Assembly (NCBI GenBank): GCA_964578835.1
Contig: CAZOEL010000029.1
Location: forward strand, 1-64,000
DNA length: 64,000 bases
Source of the DNA: CAZOEL01 sp964578835
Lineage (GTDB): Bacteria; Desulfobacterota; Syntrophobacteria; Syntrophobacterales; Syntrophobacteraceae
Direction of reading: 5' to 3'
Positions 16,839 to 25,820 of the stretch are shown piece by piece. A program made the translations under genes and the position numbers. Below the pieces are notes generated by a model. The model did not search any database. It saw only the letters and a program-made list of their open reading frames with translations, and had not been told where the DNA came from. Numbering within the stretch: the first letter of the stretch is position 1; the number at the start of each line of letters is the position of its first letter.

Positions 16839-18000
16839 GGGATGGATAGAGGAAGAGCTTGCCCGGCTGCGCGAAAAAAGCAGCTACAGAAGTCTTACCG
16901 TCTACCATGAAACAGGAGTGCGCATCAGGTCGGAGGGAAAGACTTATCTCAACTTTTCGTCCAACGATTATCTCAACATGTTCAATCGGCCGGAGGTAAT
17001 CGCCGCAAGCCGCAAAATGTTGGAGCAGTATGGATGCGGCGCAACGGCTTCACGGCTTGTAGCGGGGACGCTTGCTTTTCATGAGGCGCTCGAGCGTGAG
17101 TTGGCGGAATTCAAGGGATATCCCGAAGCCATTGTTTTCGGCAGTGGATTTCTGACCAATGCAGGCGTGATACCGGCGCTTGTCGGAAAGTCCGACCATG
17201 TTTTCTCCGATAAACTGGCGCACGCCAGCATCATTGACGGCATCGGCCTGAGCCGCGCGGAGCGGCTCCCTTTTCAGCACAACGACGTCGACCATCTGGA
17301 TCATCTCCTGAGGAACTGTAGAAGCGGAAACCGCAAGCTGATCGTTACCGAATCCGTGTTCAGCATGGATGGAGATTTGGCGCCTTTGCCCGAAATCGCA
17401 TCGATAGCGGTCAAGCACGGCGCGATGCTCATGGTGGATGAGGCGCACGCCTCCGGGATCTTCGGCCCCTCGGGCAGCGGACTCATCCGGGAGCATGGGC
17501 TCGAGGACAAAGTGAATGTGTCGATGGGAACGCTGAGCAAGGCTCTCGGGGGCTACGGCGGTTTCGTAGCATGCTCGTCCGCAGTGCGACAACTTCTGGT
17601 CAACCGAACCCGCTCTTTCCTGTACACGACAGGCTTGCCTCCGGCAGTAATTGGAAGCGCCCTCGGCGCGCTCCAGGTCATCAAGGATGATCCCGGAATG
17701 GGCGCCCGTCTGCTCGATAAAGCCGCCTATTTTCGCAAGCTTCTTCGTGAAGGAGGTTTGGATGTGGGCCCTTCGGAAAGTCAGATCATTCCCATCATTA
17801 TAGGAGAAAACTATCAGGCTCTGGCAGTAGCGCAGAGACTTAGAACCGAGGGAATTCTGGCGGTCGCCATTCGCCCCCCGACAGTTCCGGAAGGCACTTC
17901 TCGCTTGCGGTTTTCCGTCACTCTGGGGTTTAGCCGTGAAGACCTGGAATGGGCGGCCGAGCGCATTATCAAGGCGGTAATAGAAGAAGGAAGACTATGA
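16828..18000 (+). CDS. bioF: 8-amino-7-oxononanoate synthase
   Basis: About 390 residues of the alpha-oxoamine synthase family. It condenses pimeloyl-ACP or pimeloyl-CoA with alanine. NFSSNDYLNM, GCGATASRLVAG, VDEAHASGIFGPSGSG and the PLP-lysine motif MGTLSKALGGYGG are all present. The start at MRAEGWIEEELARL overlaps the bioB end and has a GAGGTGGAG just upstream. Its stop overlaps bioD by the ATGA arrangement. Confidence 0.93.
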   Translation: MRAEGWIEEELARLREKSSYRSLTVYHETGVRIRSEGKTYLNFSSNDYLNMFNRPEVIAASRKMLEQYGCGATASRLVAGTLAFHEALERELAEFKGYPEAIVFGSGFLTNAGVIPALVGKSDHVFSDKLAHASIIDGIGLSRAERLPFQHNDVDHLDHLLRNCRSGNRKLIVTESVFSMDGDLAPLPEIASIAVKHGAMLMVDEAHASGIFGPSGSGLIREHGLEDKVNVSMGTLSKALGGYGGFVACSSAVRQLLVNRTRSFLYTTGLPPAVIGSALGALQVIKDDPGMGARLLDKAAYFRKLLREGGLDVGPSESQIIPIIIGENYQALAVAQRLRTEGILAVAIRPPTVPEGTSRLRFSVTLGFSREDLEWAAERIIKAVIEEGRL

Positions 18001-18728
18001 AACTGCCGGATAGAGGCGTTTTCATCACCGGAACAGATACCGATATCGGCAAGACTGCCGTAGCAGCTGCGGTTCTCCTGTCCTTGCGTCAAGCGGGGGT
18101 GGACGCCGTTCCGATGAAGCCCGTCCAAACAGGAGGCGTTCCTCGCCAGGACAACAGGCTCGGAAGTCCGGATCTCGATTTTTGCCTGAAAATGGCTGGG
18201 ATGCAGGTAGATCTTGAAGAATACGATCTCATGGCGCCCTATGTCTATGAACCTGCGTGCTCGCCTCATCTTGCTGCAGCCCGGTCCGGCCGCGACATAT
18301 CGTTTGATGGGATTGCCGACGCCCTCTTCGGCTTGCTTGCGCGCCGCGAGCGCGTCGTGGTGGAGGGGGCTGGGGGAGTGTTGGTCCCGATCACAGGCGA
18401 CAAAATGACGATCGATCTCATGGAGCGTCTGGGCCTGCCTGTTATCCTGGCCTCAAGACCAGGCCTGGGTACGATCAATCACACCCTTTTGTCCCTTCGA
18501 GAGCTCGAGCGCAGGGGAATTCCGATTCTAGGCGTCATTTTCTGTGACACAAAGAAGACCATCTGGGGAGAAATAGAAGAAGACAACATCAGAACCATCG
18601 AACGACTCGGACATGCGCCAGTTTTGGGCCGCATTCCCTATATGGAGGAGCTCAACAATGGAAAGATAACCTCCAGCGTTTTCAAAGCAGCCGTATCGGA
18701 GGGGCTAAATCTTTTATGGGGCGGGTAA
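17997..18728 (+). CDS. bioD: Dethiobiotin synthetase
   Basis: 243 residues; ATP-dependent carboxylation that closes the ureido ring. The P-loop FITGTDTDIGKTAV lies at residues 9-22, MKPVQTGG at about 37-44, and VVEGAGGVLVPI near 119. The start ATG overlaps the bioF stop; a longer frame has no support. BioD in the middle of bioB-F-D-A is a common arrangement. No bioC or bioH is visible, so the pimeloyl source is encoded elsewhere. Confidence 0.93.
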   Translation: MKLPDRGVFITGTDTDIGKTAVAAAVLLSLRQAGVDAVPMKPVQTGGVPRQDNRLGSPDLDFCLKMAGMQVDLEEYDLMAPYVYEPACSPHLAAARSGRDISFDGIADALFGLLARRERVVVEGAGGVLVPITGDKMTIDLMERLGLPVILASRPGLGTINHTLLSLRELERRGIPILGVIFCDTKKTIWGEIEEDNIRTIERLGHAPVLGRIPYMEELNNGKITSSVFKAAVSEGLNLLWGG

Positions 18729-18750
18729 GCTATGGGACTTGGGAGTTGAA

Positions 18751-20085
18751 ATGATGCAACCGATTACGGAGCGCTACTGGAATCTTGACAAAAAGAGCAT
18801 ATGGCACCCTTACACCAGACATTCGGCCGCAAAGGAAGGCGGCTTTCCCATTATCACGCGCGGGGAAGGGGTTTATCTTTTCGATACGGAGCAAAGGCGA
18901 TATTTCGACGCCATCTCTTCCTGGTGGGCATGCAACCTTGGCCATAGCCATCCGGGGATCACTGCGGCCATAATCAAGCAGGCTGGAGAACTGCAGCACA
19001 GTATTCTCGGAAACCTTTCTCACCTTCGCGCCATAGAGCTCGCCTCGGAGCTCATCGAATGGTTTCCGGACAAGCGCAGAAGAACATTGTTCGCGAGCGA
19101 TGGGGCAAGCGCGGTTGAGGCTGCGCTGCGCGTCGCCCTGCAGTACCGGCACAACATTGGGGAACAAGGCCGATGCAGGTTCGTAGCGCTCGAAGGAGCT
19201 TATCACGGCGACACCATCGGAGCCATGTCGGTTGGCTATCTGCCCTCTTTCCATGCTCCATACAAACCTCTGCTCTTCCCCGTTCACCAAGCCGAAACGC
19301 CTGTCTGCGCTCAATGCTCCTATGGAAAATCGCCGATGAGCTGCAACATCGAGTGCTTTTCTTCCATGGAGCGCATATTTCAAGAGCACGCCGAAGAGCT
19401 CACTGCCGTAATTGTCGAGCCGCTCTGCCAGGGCTCCGCGGGAATGAGGATTTATCCCGCTAAGTACCTTGCAAGCCTGAGCGGGCTCTGTCGCAAGCAC
19501 GGAGTGCTTTTGATCGTGGATGAAGTGGCTATGGGTTTCGGAAGAACCGGAAAAATGTTCGCCTTCGAACATGCGGAGATCGATCCCGATATCGTCTGCC
19601 TCGGAAAGAGCTTATCCGGGGGGTACCTGCCGATAAGCGCCGTGGTTGTCAAAGAGGAGATTTTTGAGACGTTCTCGGATGAGCCCCGGGACAATACCTT
19701 TTATCACGGGCACACTTTCGCCGGGAACCCCATTGCTGCGGCGGCGGCCGTTGAATGTCTGAAGATCTACCGCGACGAGGATATCGTCGGACGCGCCAAA
19801 GAGCTGGGCGGAGTGCTGGAACGGGAGCTCGCCGGGTTCAAAGGCCTTACTGACATTAAGAATGTTCGAAGCCTGGGCCTGGTGGGCGCATTCGAGCTCT
19901 CCGACAGCCCCAGCGGGGAAGGCGGAGCGGAGCGAGCGCAGCGTCTCCGCAAAAAGATGCTGCAGCGCGGAGCCCTTATTCGGCCGCTCGGAGCTACGGT
20001 TTATCTGATGCCGCCCCTGGTTGTTCCCGAAGAAATCCTCATAGAAACGGCGCAGGCGATGAAAAAGGAAATCGCCTCGCTTTGA
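18751..20085 (+). CDS. bioA: Adenosylmethionine-8-amino-7-oxononanoate aminotransferase
   Basis: About 444 residues of class III aminotransferases. SIWHPYTRHSA, ISSWWACNLGHSHPGI, GDTIGAMSVG and the PLP-site region LIVDEVAMGFGRTGKMFAFE, followed by CLGKSLSGGYLP with the catalytic Lys, are all seen. An extra short CxxC-containing insert (CAQCSYGKSPMSCN) near residue 190 is typical of some deltaproteobacterial BioA. It starts 22 bases after bioD with GGGAG upstream. Last gene of the operon, followed by a GC-rich hairpin. Confidence 0.92.
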   Translation: MMQPITERYWNLDKKSIWHPYTRHSAAKEGGFPIITRGEGVYLFDTEQRRYFDAISSWWACNLGHSHPGITAAIIKQAGELQHSILGNLSHLRAIELASELIEWFPDKRRRTLFASDGASAVEAALRVALQYRHNIGEQGRCRFVALEGAYHGDTIGAMSVGYLPSFHAPYKPLLFPVHQAETPVCAQCSYGKSPMSCNIECFSSMERIFQEHAEELTAVIVEPLCQGSAGMRIYPAKYLASLSGLCRKHGVLLIVDEVAMGFGRTGKMFAFEHAEIDPDIVCLGKSLSGGYLPISAVVVKEEIFETFSDEPRDNTFYHGHTFAGNPIAAAAAVECLKIYRDEDIVGRAKELGGVLERELAGFKGLTDIKNVRSLGLVGAFELSDSPSGEGGAERAQRLRKKMLQRGALIRPLGATVYLMPPLVVPEEILIETAQAMKKEIASL

Positions 20086-20095
20086 TCCGGAGCTC

Positions 20096-20117
20096 GCCGC
20101 CCTTCGAAAAGGGCGGC
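20096..20117. terminator. GC-rich hairpin between bioA and LOG gene
   Basis: GCCGCCCTT, loop CGAA, AAGGGCGGC form a nine-pair stem just after the bioA stop and before the convergent LOG-family gene. No T-tract follows on either strand, so it is a weak candidate for an intrinsic terminator or a 3-prime RNA stabiliser. Confidence 0.45.
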
Positions 20118-20155
20118 GGCATAACGCATCGGACGCAGCCAGCGCCAATTTGTTT

Positions 20156-20809
20156 TCAGACAATGACATAACGCTTAATGGTCTGGACGATCTCATCGGG
20201 ATCGTCCAGGACGCTGACTAAATTGAGGTCTCCGGGTGAGATGTACTTGCGCTCCGTAAGCGTGCTGTTGATCCAGTCGAGCAGTCCCCGCCAATATTCC
20301 TTTCCACACAGAATCACCGGAAAAGGCTTGATCCTTTTAGTCTGGATGAGGGTAAGGGCTTCAAAGATCTCATCCATGGTCCCGAAGCCTCCGGGCATGC
20401 CTATGTAAGCTTGCGCATACTTGATGAACATGACCTTGCGAACGAAGAAATGCTGAAAGTTCAAAGCCTGCGTCGTGTATGGATTAGGGGCCTGCTCGAG
20501 CGGAAGAGAAATGTTCAATCCGACCGACTTGGCGCCTCCTTCACGCGCGCCTTTATTGCCCGCTTCCATTATTCCCGGGCCGCCTCCCGTGATTATATGA
20601 AACCCGCTTTTTGCAAGCTCCCTTGCAATGACAACGGTCTTTTCATAGCTCTCTTCTCCCGGCTTCACTCGGGCCGAGCCAAAGATAGATACCGCAGGAT
20701 AAACTTCTGAGAGCATTTCGAAGCCATCCACAAATTCGGCCAGAATTTTGAAAAGCCGCCAAGAATCGTGAATGGTCATTGCATCGACTACATACTGCTT
20801 TTCGGGCAT
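20156..20809 (-). CDS. LOG-family (TIGR00730) Rossmann-fold protein
   Basis: 217 residues from MPEKQYVVDAM, which has GAGAGGGAA seven bases upstream; 36 further codons upstream are open but lack a site. VSIFGSARV, ITGGGPGIMEAGNKGA and the signature PGGFGTMDEIFEALT identify the lysine-decarboxylase-like LOG family. Some members release cytokinin bases from nucleotides; many bacterial members are nucleotide 5-monophosphate nucleosidases of unknown role. Converges with bioA and is probably its own transcript. Confidence 0.88.
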   Translation of the reverse strand: MPEKQYVVDAMTIHDSWRLFKILAEFVDGFEMLSEVYPAVSIFGSARVKPGEESYEKTVVIARELAKSGFHIITGGGPGIMEAGNKGAREGGAKSVGLNISLPLEQAPNPYTTQALNFQHFFVRKVMFIKYAQAYIGMPGGFGTMDEIFEALTLIQTKRIKPFPVILCGKEYWRGLLDWINSTLTERKYISPGDLNLVSVLDDPDEIVQTIKRYVIV

Positions 20810-21211
20810 ATTTTCCCTCTCTAACGTCATTTTGCACTTATTTATCAGGCTGTTTGCTATTTCCTTTGTGGAATGAAGTCCTATCTTAGGAAGTGTGGTT
20901 TCGGAAATCAAGAGCATTAAGGAGCTCGGAAAAGCTTTCGTCCTCCGGATGGAGATGCGGCTCTTTGCTTCCGAGAGTAAGATCTTCGGTCAGCCAACGC
21001 TTTCTGCTTACTTTTGTGGCTCTTCATGCTGCAAGAAGGTATGAGTAATAAATGAACAAGTTGGTTGCATGCTCGGCGGAAATACATTGAATCGCTCTCT
21101 GAAATGAGCTATGAAGCGCAACGGTACTCACTTTGACCATTACAGAGCGTTCTATTGTTTGAGCGGATGACAAATGAACGCCTACTTCAAATAATGAGGA
21201 GGTCGTCCAAT
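20810..21211. other. Divergent intergenic region
   Basis: About 400 bases between the LOG gene and a small acidic protein gene reading away from it. I see no gene, tRNA or strong repeat. It should hold the two divergent promoters. The GAGGAGG at 21196-21202 is the ribosome site of the small gene. Confidence 0.4.
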
Positions 21212-21484
21212 ATGGAAATGAAGGAATTTTTGAGAGCCGCTGTGAGGAAGGTGAATAAAAAGGTAACCGAAGGATCTTTGGATATACACGAAGAGGGTTA
21301 CTCCGATCCGGAAGAAATGCTCTTGGATTGGATCTGGATCGAGCTCAAGGAAGAATCCCCAGACAAGGATGCCGTCATCGATATGGAACTGGACGACCTC
21401 TATGAGCTTATTGAAAGCTCGGCGGATGTTTATGAAAACTACCAAATCCTTCTGGAATCGATCAAGACCGCCGAAAAATCTTAG
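21212..21484 (+). CDS. Small acidic protein of unknown function
   Basis: 90 residues starting MEMKEFLRAAVRKVN. The ATG is chosen because a near-perfect GAGGAGG lies nine bases before it. The protein is acidic and probably helical (EEMLLDWIWIELKEE, MELDDLYELIESS). I do not recognise a family. It stands alone, followed by a clear intrinsic terminator 25 bases after its stop, so it has its own transcription unit, which supports its being real. Confidence 0.75.
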   Translation: MEMKEFLRAAVRKVNKKVTEGSLDIHEEGYSDPEEMLLDWIWIELKEESPDKDAVIDMELDDLYELIESSADVYENYQILLESIKTAEKS

Positions 21485-21509
21485 CAGATCGAGAACAGCC
21501 GCAATATCG

Positions 21510-21534
21510 GCGCCCTGAGAGGGGCGCTTTTTTT
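21510..21534 (+). terminator. Rho-independent terminator
   Basis: GCGCCC, TGAGAG loop, GGGCGC and then seven T. It ends the transcript of the small acidic protein gene and separates it from the rRNA methyltransferase gene. Confidence 0.85.
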
Positions 21535-21594
21535 GTTCGTTTGCTATTCCCATTCTCCAATCCCTTCAAAAGGAAACAGGCCCAAAGAGCAGAC

Positions 21595-22764
21595 ATGGAA
21601 GCTATTTATCTCAATGCAGGAAAGGAAAGACGAATATTGCAGGGCCATCGCTGGATCTTCAGCAACGAAATATCCAGTCGATTGACCGATTATGAACCGG
21701 GCAGCTGGGTTGAAGTGTTTTCCTCCAAAGGCGTTTCGCTCGGCTCAGGCTATGTCAATCCCAAATCGCTCATCTCCGTGCGTCTCGTATGCAGGCCGGG
21801 TGAGAAACCATCCAGGGATTTCTTTCATGATTTGATCAAAAAGGCCGCGACCATAAGGGGCGACCTGTTTTATCCCGGGTCCAGTTGTTACAGGGCTCTT
21901 TTCGGAGAATCCGACGGAATCCCCGGCCTGATAGTCGATCGTTATAACGATTTAGTGGTCTACCAGGTTACAACGCTTGGCATATCGATCATGGAATCGC
22001 TTTTTCAAGAGATCCTGCTGGATATTTTCAAGCCTGAAGCCCTCGCGTTCCGCCATGACACAAGGATCAGATTGTTGGAAGGGCTCCCTCTGGACAAAGG
22101 AGTGGCTTTCGGAAAAATTCCCGAAGAGCACGAGGTCGACATCGACGGCATTTTTTACAAGGTGGATGTTTTGCGGGGCCAGAAAACAGGTCTTTTTCTC
22201 GATCAAAGGGACAATCGGAAGGCTCTCGGCCGCTGGGCTTCGGGCAAACGCGTTCTGGATCTCTTTTGCTACAATGGCGCATGGAGCCTCAGCGCCGCCT
22301 CGGCCGGGGCTATGGAGGCCATGGGTGTGGATCAGTCTTCCGAAGCGATCTCTCAGGCAAATGAGAATGCCGCGCGCAATCGTCTGGATGGCGTCTGCCG
22401 TTTTGTTGAATCCGATGTGCTGAGTTATCTCAAAGAAGTCAAGAAAGGATACTTCGACATTATCGTCCTCGATCCGCCTGCTTTCGCAAAAACAAAAAAT
22501 GCGCTTCCTGAAGCCAGAAAGGGTTATGCGGACATCAACAGGCGAGCCCTGTTAGCTCTGAAGCCCGGCGGCTTGCTGGTAAGCTCTTCCTGCTCCTATC
22601 ACCTCACCGAAGAGCTTTTCCGCGAAGCTCTTCTGCAGGCAGCCCTCTCGAGCGGTCGTCAATTGAGACTGCTGGAAACGCGCGGCCAAGCGGCCGACCA
22701 TCCAGCGCTTCTGGCCATGCCCGAAACCCGGTACTTGAAATGCTACTTCCTCGAAGTGATGTGA
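21595..22764 (+). CDS. RlmI/RlmK-like 23S rRNA cytosine methyltransferase
   Basis: About 389 residues. Residues 1-75 are a PUA domain (GKERRILQGHRWIFSNEI, GSGYVNPKSLISVRL) for RNA binding. The catalytic part has a Rossmann methyltransferase core: VLDLFCYNGAWSLSAASAGA (SAM site), VDQSSEAISQANENAARN and DIIVLDPPAFAKTK with the DPPxF motif of m5C methyltransferases, then SCSYHLTEE. It belongs to COG1092; E. coli RlmI acts on C1962 of 23S rRNA, but I cannot say which position is modified here. The start was chosen at MEAIYLNAG as the family begins there. Confidence 0.88.
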   Translation: MEAIYLNAGKERRILQGHRWIFSNEISSRLTDYEPGSWVEVFSSKGVSLGSGYVNPKSLISVRLVCRPGEKPSRDFFHDLIKKAATIRGDLFYPGSSCYRALFGESDGIPGLIVDRYNDLVVYQVTTLGISIMESLFQEILLDIFKPEALAFRHDTRIRLLEGLPLDKGVAFGKIPEEHEVDIDGIFYKVDVLRGQKTGLFLDQRDNRKALGRWASGKRVLDLFCYNGAWSLSAASAGAMEAMGVDQSSEAISQANENAARNRLDGVCRFVESDVLSYLKEVKKGYFDIIVLDPPAFAKTKNALPEARKGYADINRRALLALKPGGLLVSSSCSYHLTEELFREALLQAALSSGRQLRLLETRGQAADHPALLAMPETRYLKCYFLEVM

Positions 22765-22792
22765 ATTTCGCCTCATTGCCCAAGAATTAAAG

Positions 22793-22838
22793 AAAAAAAT
22801 AAGCGCTTAACCCGAATCGGCCAAGCGCTTATTTTTTT
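22793..22838. terminator. Bidirectional terminator
   Basis: AAGCGCTT at 22801-22808 and again at 22823-22830 (self-complementary arms) flanked by A-tract on the left and T-tract on the right. It serves both the rRNA methyltransferase gene and the converging chemoreceptor gene. Confidence 0.85.
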
Positions 22839-22884
22839 CAGCGGCGAAGAACGGCCTGTCCTCCGTTCTCAGGCAGATGAAAAA

Positions 22885-24840
22885 TTAGAAGTCTTTGAAA
22901 TCTTCATCGTCAAAGGGGATTATCTGCTCAGGACGCACTTCCGTGCCTCCCTTCTTCAACATGGCGGGAGGGGCAGCGCCATTTACTTTGCCAATAGCCC
23001 TGGTTGAAGGAGCTGACTTCTTTCGAGAGGTTGATCCCGATACGGCCGTTCTGGTCTTTTGTTCTTTATCGATTTGAACCGATATCTTCTTGTTACTGAC
23101 GCCAACAACGGCAACAAGGCCTTCGACAAATTCCCTCATTTGTTGAGCCTGAGCATTCATCTCCTCGGAAGCTGCGGCCGATTCCTCAGCGTTGGCCGCA
23201 TTCTGCTGGGTCACTCGATCCATTTCGGATACCGCCTTATTTATCTGCTCTATTCCTTGGGCCTGCTCGTGGGAAGCGGCGGCGATCTCTCCAACAAGCT
23301 CCACAGACTTTGTCACGGTCGCTGCAACTTGTCCAAATTCTTCATTCGTCTTTGAGACCACGCCAGAGCCCTCTTTTATCTTCTTCACCGTTCCTTCGAT
23401 AAGATTGGCCGTGTTCTTCGCAGCTTCAGCCGCTCTCATCGCCAGGTTTCTTACTTCATCGGCCACTACGGCGAAGCCCGCTCCAGCCTCTCCAGCCCTC
23501 GCAGCTTCAACAGCAGCGTTGAGAGCCAGCAGATTGGTCTGAAATGCAATTTCATCAATGGTCTTGATAATCTTCTGGGTCTCCTCGGAGGCTCTTGATA
23601 TATCCGCCATCGATGTGGTGAGATCGTTCATGGAATTATTGGCTCTATCGATAACCTGGGATGTTTCGCTCATGAGCTGATTGGCCTGAGCCGCATTGTC
23701 GGCATTCTGCCTTGTCATTGACGCCATTTCCTCAAGCGAAGAGGAAGTCTCTTCGATGGATGCGGCCTGCTCCGATGCGCCTTCCGCCAATTGCTGGCTG
23801 GCGGAAGAAACATGAGCCGAGGTGGAGGCGACTTGGTCAGATCCGGAAGAAAGTCCCGCAACTATTCTCGAAATAGGCTTCGAAATTCTGCGAGAGAAAA
23901 TCACTATGGCTATAATCGCTATGAGAAGGAGAATTCCGGCGATTACCATAACTCCATTTCTCAGCATATTGGCGAGCTTCATGAAGTCCGCCCAATCCTG
24001 CGATACCAGCACACTCCACCCGGTGAGCTCGACAAGCGCAAAACCCGCAATCTTCTCAATCCCGCCAAACTCATAGGATTCCACTCCAGATTCACGCGCC
24101 AGCACTCTTTTCGCCAGATTTTCCATTCCCTTCAATTTGGTCATGTCGGCGCTCAGGATCAGCTCAGGCTTGGGATGAGCTATGCAGAGGCCGTCCCTGT
24201 TGACCATGAAGGCGTATCCGCTCGTTCCTATGACCTCCTTCGTGATCTTGCCGGTAAGAAAATCGGTTTTTATAACGGCAGTCACAACCCCCAGGAATTC
24301 TCCAGCAGGAGAAAGGATTGGGGCGCAGATCGGCATGATGGGGTTGCCGGTCTTCTTGGATTTCGCCACTTCGCCTATGCTTGATTTTCCTTCCTTCGCC
24401 GCTTTGAAGTAATCGCGATCGGCCGTGTTTATCCCTTTGTTGCTCCCACCGACCCCATCAGCATAGACGATTCCTTTTTGGTCGATGACGACCAGGGTCT
24501 CATAATCTTCGCCAACCGCCTTCATCACATTGGAAAGATGCTTGCTCAGCTTGTCAACGTGGCTGCTCAGATCCTCCTTGCTTTCCTTCGCCATCAGCGA
24601 AGCCGTCTCAACAAGAGTGTCTTCCACCGAGAGCTGCTTAACAACCTTCAGTTCCTCCTTTACAGCCAATTGCGCCAAATCCGACAGATTTTTGGCCTTG
24701 GCCGCAACCGTCTGTTCGGCAAATGACTTCATCGCCTTAGAAGCGTTGATTATTGAAAAAGAGCCGATAATCACAATGGGAATCAAAACTAACGAAATTC
24801 CACCTACAAGAAGCTTTCCGCCGAGCGTCATCTTCTTCAC
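22885..24840 (-). CDS. Methyl-accepting chemotaxis protein with dCache sensor
   Basis: 651 residues. Start: a GTG ten bases after GAGGAGG; about 220 further codons upstream stay open but overlap a plus-strand gene and contain no membrane or sensor signature, so they are rejected. TM1 at about 8-30, a periplasmic double-Cache-like sensor (VDQKGIVYADGVGGS, GYAFMVNRDGLCIAHPKPEL), TM2 near 305-325, then a short HAMP-like segment and a cytoplasmic coiled coil with the signalling tip IDEIAFQTNLLALNAAVEAA. The C-terminus ends IIPFDDEDFKDF. The ligand is unknown; Cache sensors often bind amino or organic acids. No other chemotaxis gene is nearby. Confidence 0.92.
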   Translation of the reverse strand: MKKMTLGGKLLVGGISLVLIPIVIIGSFSIINASKAMKSFAEQTVAAKAKNLSDLAQLAVKEELKVVKQLSVEDTLVETASLMAKESKEDLSSHVDKLSKHLSNVMKAVGEDYETLVVIDQKGIVYADGVGGSNKGINTADRDYFKAAKEGKSSIGEVAKSKKTGNPIMPICAPILSPAGEFLGVVTAVIKTDFLTGKITKEVIGTSGYAFMVNRDGLCIAHPKPELILSADMTKLKGMENLAKRVLARESGVESYEFGGIEKIAGFALVELTGWSVLVSQDWADFMKLANMLRNGVMVIAGILLLIAIIAIVIFSRRISKPISRIVAGLSSGSDQVASTSAHVSSASQQLAEGASEQAASIEETSSSLEEMASMTRQNADNAAQANQLMSETSQVIDRANNSMNDLTTSMADISRASEETQKIIKTIDEIAFQTNLLALNAAVEAARAGEAGAGFAVVADEVRNLAMRAAEAAKNTANLIEGTVKKIKEGSGVVSKTNEEFGQVAATVTKSVELVGEIAAASHEQAQGIEQINKAVSEMDRVTQQNAANAEESAAASEEMNAQAQQMREFVEGLVAVVGVSNKKISVQIDKEQKTRTAVSGSTSRKKSAPSTRAIGKVNGAAPPAMLKKGGTEVRPEQIIPFDDEDFKDF

Positions 24841-25077
24841 TTTGAAGTTTCCTCCTCTTTTCCGCGATAAGAACCCATTGACCATTCTGAGCCTTGCAGC
24901 TTTGTATCTTTCATTCCAGGCTGCCTTATTAAAGCATCGATCTTCAGGAAAGATTATCGGCGGAAGGGCATGGAAGCTTGAGTCTAAGATTGACATTTTT
25001 GCGCAAATGAGCGACCCATTAGAAGCGTTTTTGTATATGTCATACATAACCTCGATGAGAAGGCAAGAGGAGCAACC

Positions 25078-25356
25078 ATGTTCGTCGTCTACCGCGAAGG
25101 CTATGAAATATTCGGAGTCGGAAAAACGCCTGAAGAGGCGAAACAAGATGCCATGGAGTGGCTGGATGACGGGGGCGAAGAAATCGAGAAGGCGCAAATA
25201 GTCGAGCAGAACGGCGCTTGCCTGGGTCAGCTCTATGTCGGAAAGTGTACCGAAAGGCTGGCCGCCGCCCTGCAACAGGACAGCGCAGAGCTCGTATTCG
25301 ATTGGAACAAAGAGGGCATGCTCGATATCGTTGAAGGAGAAGACGTGGAAAAATGA
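25078..25356 (+). CDS. Small acidic protein of unknown function
   Basis: 92 residues. GAGGAG lies six bases before the ATG, which supports translation, and it faces away from the chemoreceptor gene. MFVVYREGYEIFGVGKTPEEAKQDA followed in the middle by QNGACLGQLYVGKCTERLAAALQ suggests a short alpha/beta domain. The N-terminal half vaguely recalls HicB-type folds, but there is no HicA partner and I make no assignment. Confidence 0.7.
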   Translation: MFVVYREGYEIFGVGKTPEEAKQDAMEWLDDGGEEIEKAQIVEQNGACLGQLYVGKCTERLAAALQQDSAELVFDWNKEGMLDIVEGEDVEK

Positions 25357-25551
25357 AGAGAAAGGACCTGCGTTCGAAGTGATGGGCAGGCCGGAATCAT
25401 CCATATTTTCACGATATTTCGGCAACCATCTTAGCCTTTCCTTTTGAAAGCGTTCGTGATTGAAACCTCCAGAGCCGCAGTAAACCTTAGCCTGCTCATC
25501 TTGGCGCATTCTTTGCCTTCTCTATGACCAACCATGGCAAAGGAGGTTGAC

Positions 25552-25746
25552 ATGACAAATTTCACGCGAATCATCACAGGTCTATTGCTCGGGACTGCGG
25601 GCTTCTTCGAGATCCCCTACGACCCCGCCGCAGGGTGTAGCGCTCTTTTTGTAAGTGGAATCCTGCTCATTTCCGGAATGGAAAAGCTGTGGAGCCTTAA
25701 ATGCGCTCCCGGGGCATCCCGTGCGGTATCGCTCCAACCGAGATGA
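25552..25746 (+). CDS. Small membrane protein, unknown
   Basis: 64 residues from MTNFTRIITG, chosen because AAAGGAGG ends five bases before it. Two hydrophobic stretches (about residues 7-22 and 29-46) suggest a two-helix inner-membrane protein. A Cys lies in the loop region (GCSALF) and another at LKCAPG. No family recognised. It sits 75 bases before the MetE-like gene on the same strand. Confidence 0.55.
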   Translation: MTNFTRIITGLLLGTAGFFEIPYDPAAGCSALFVSGILLISGMEKLWSLKCAPGASRAVSLQPR

Positions 25747-25820
25747 TGATTGGATTCTATTCCGAAGAACGTCATACAAGCGTTCGTGCAATAACCACAG
25801 GATAGGGAAAGAGGAAATCC

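Noticed and set aside
24841..25509. N-terminal extension of the chemoreceptor frame by about 220 codons
   Set aside because: It overlaps a plus-strand gene with a good ribosome site, and a GTG with GAGGAGG ten bases upstream gives a normal receptor start.
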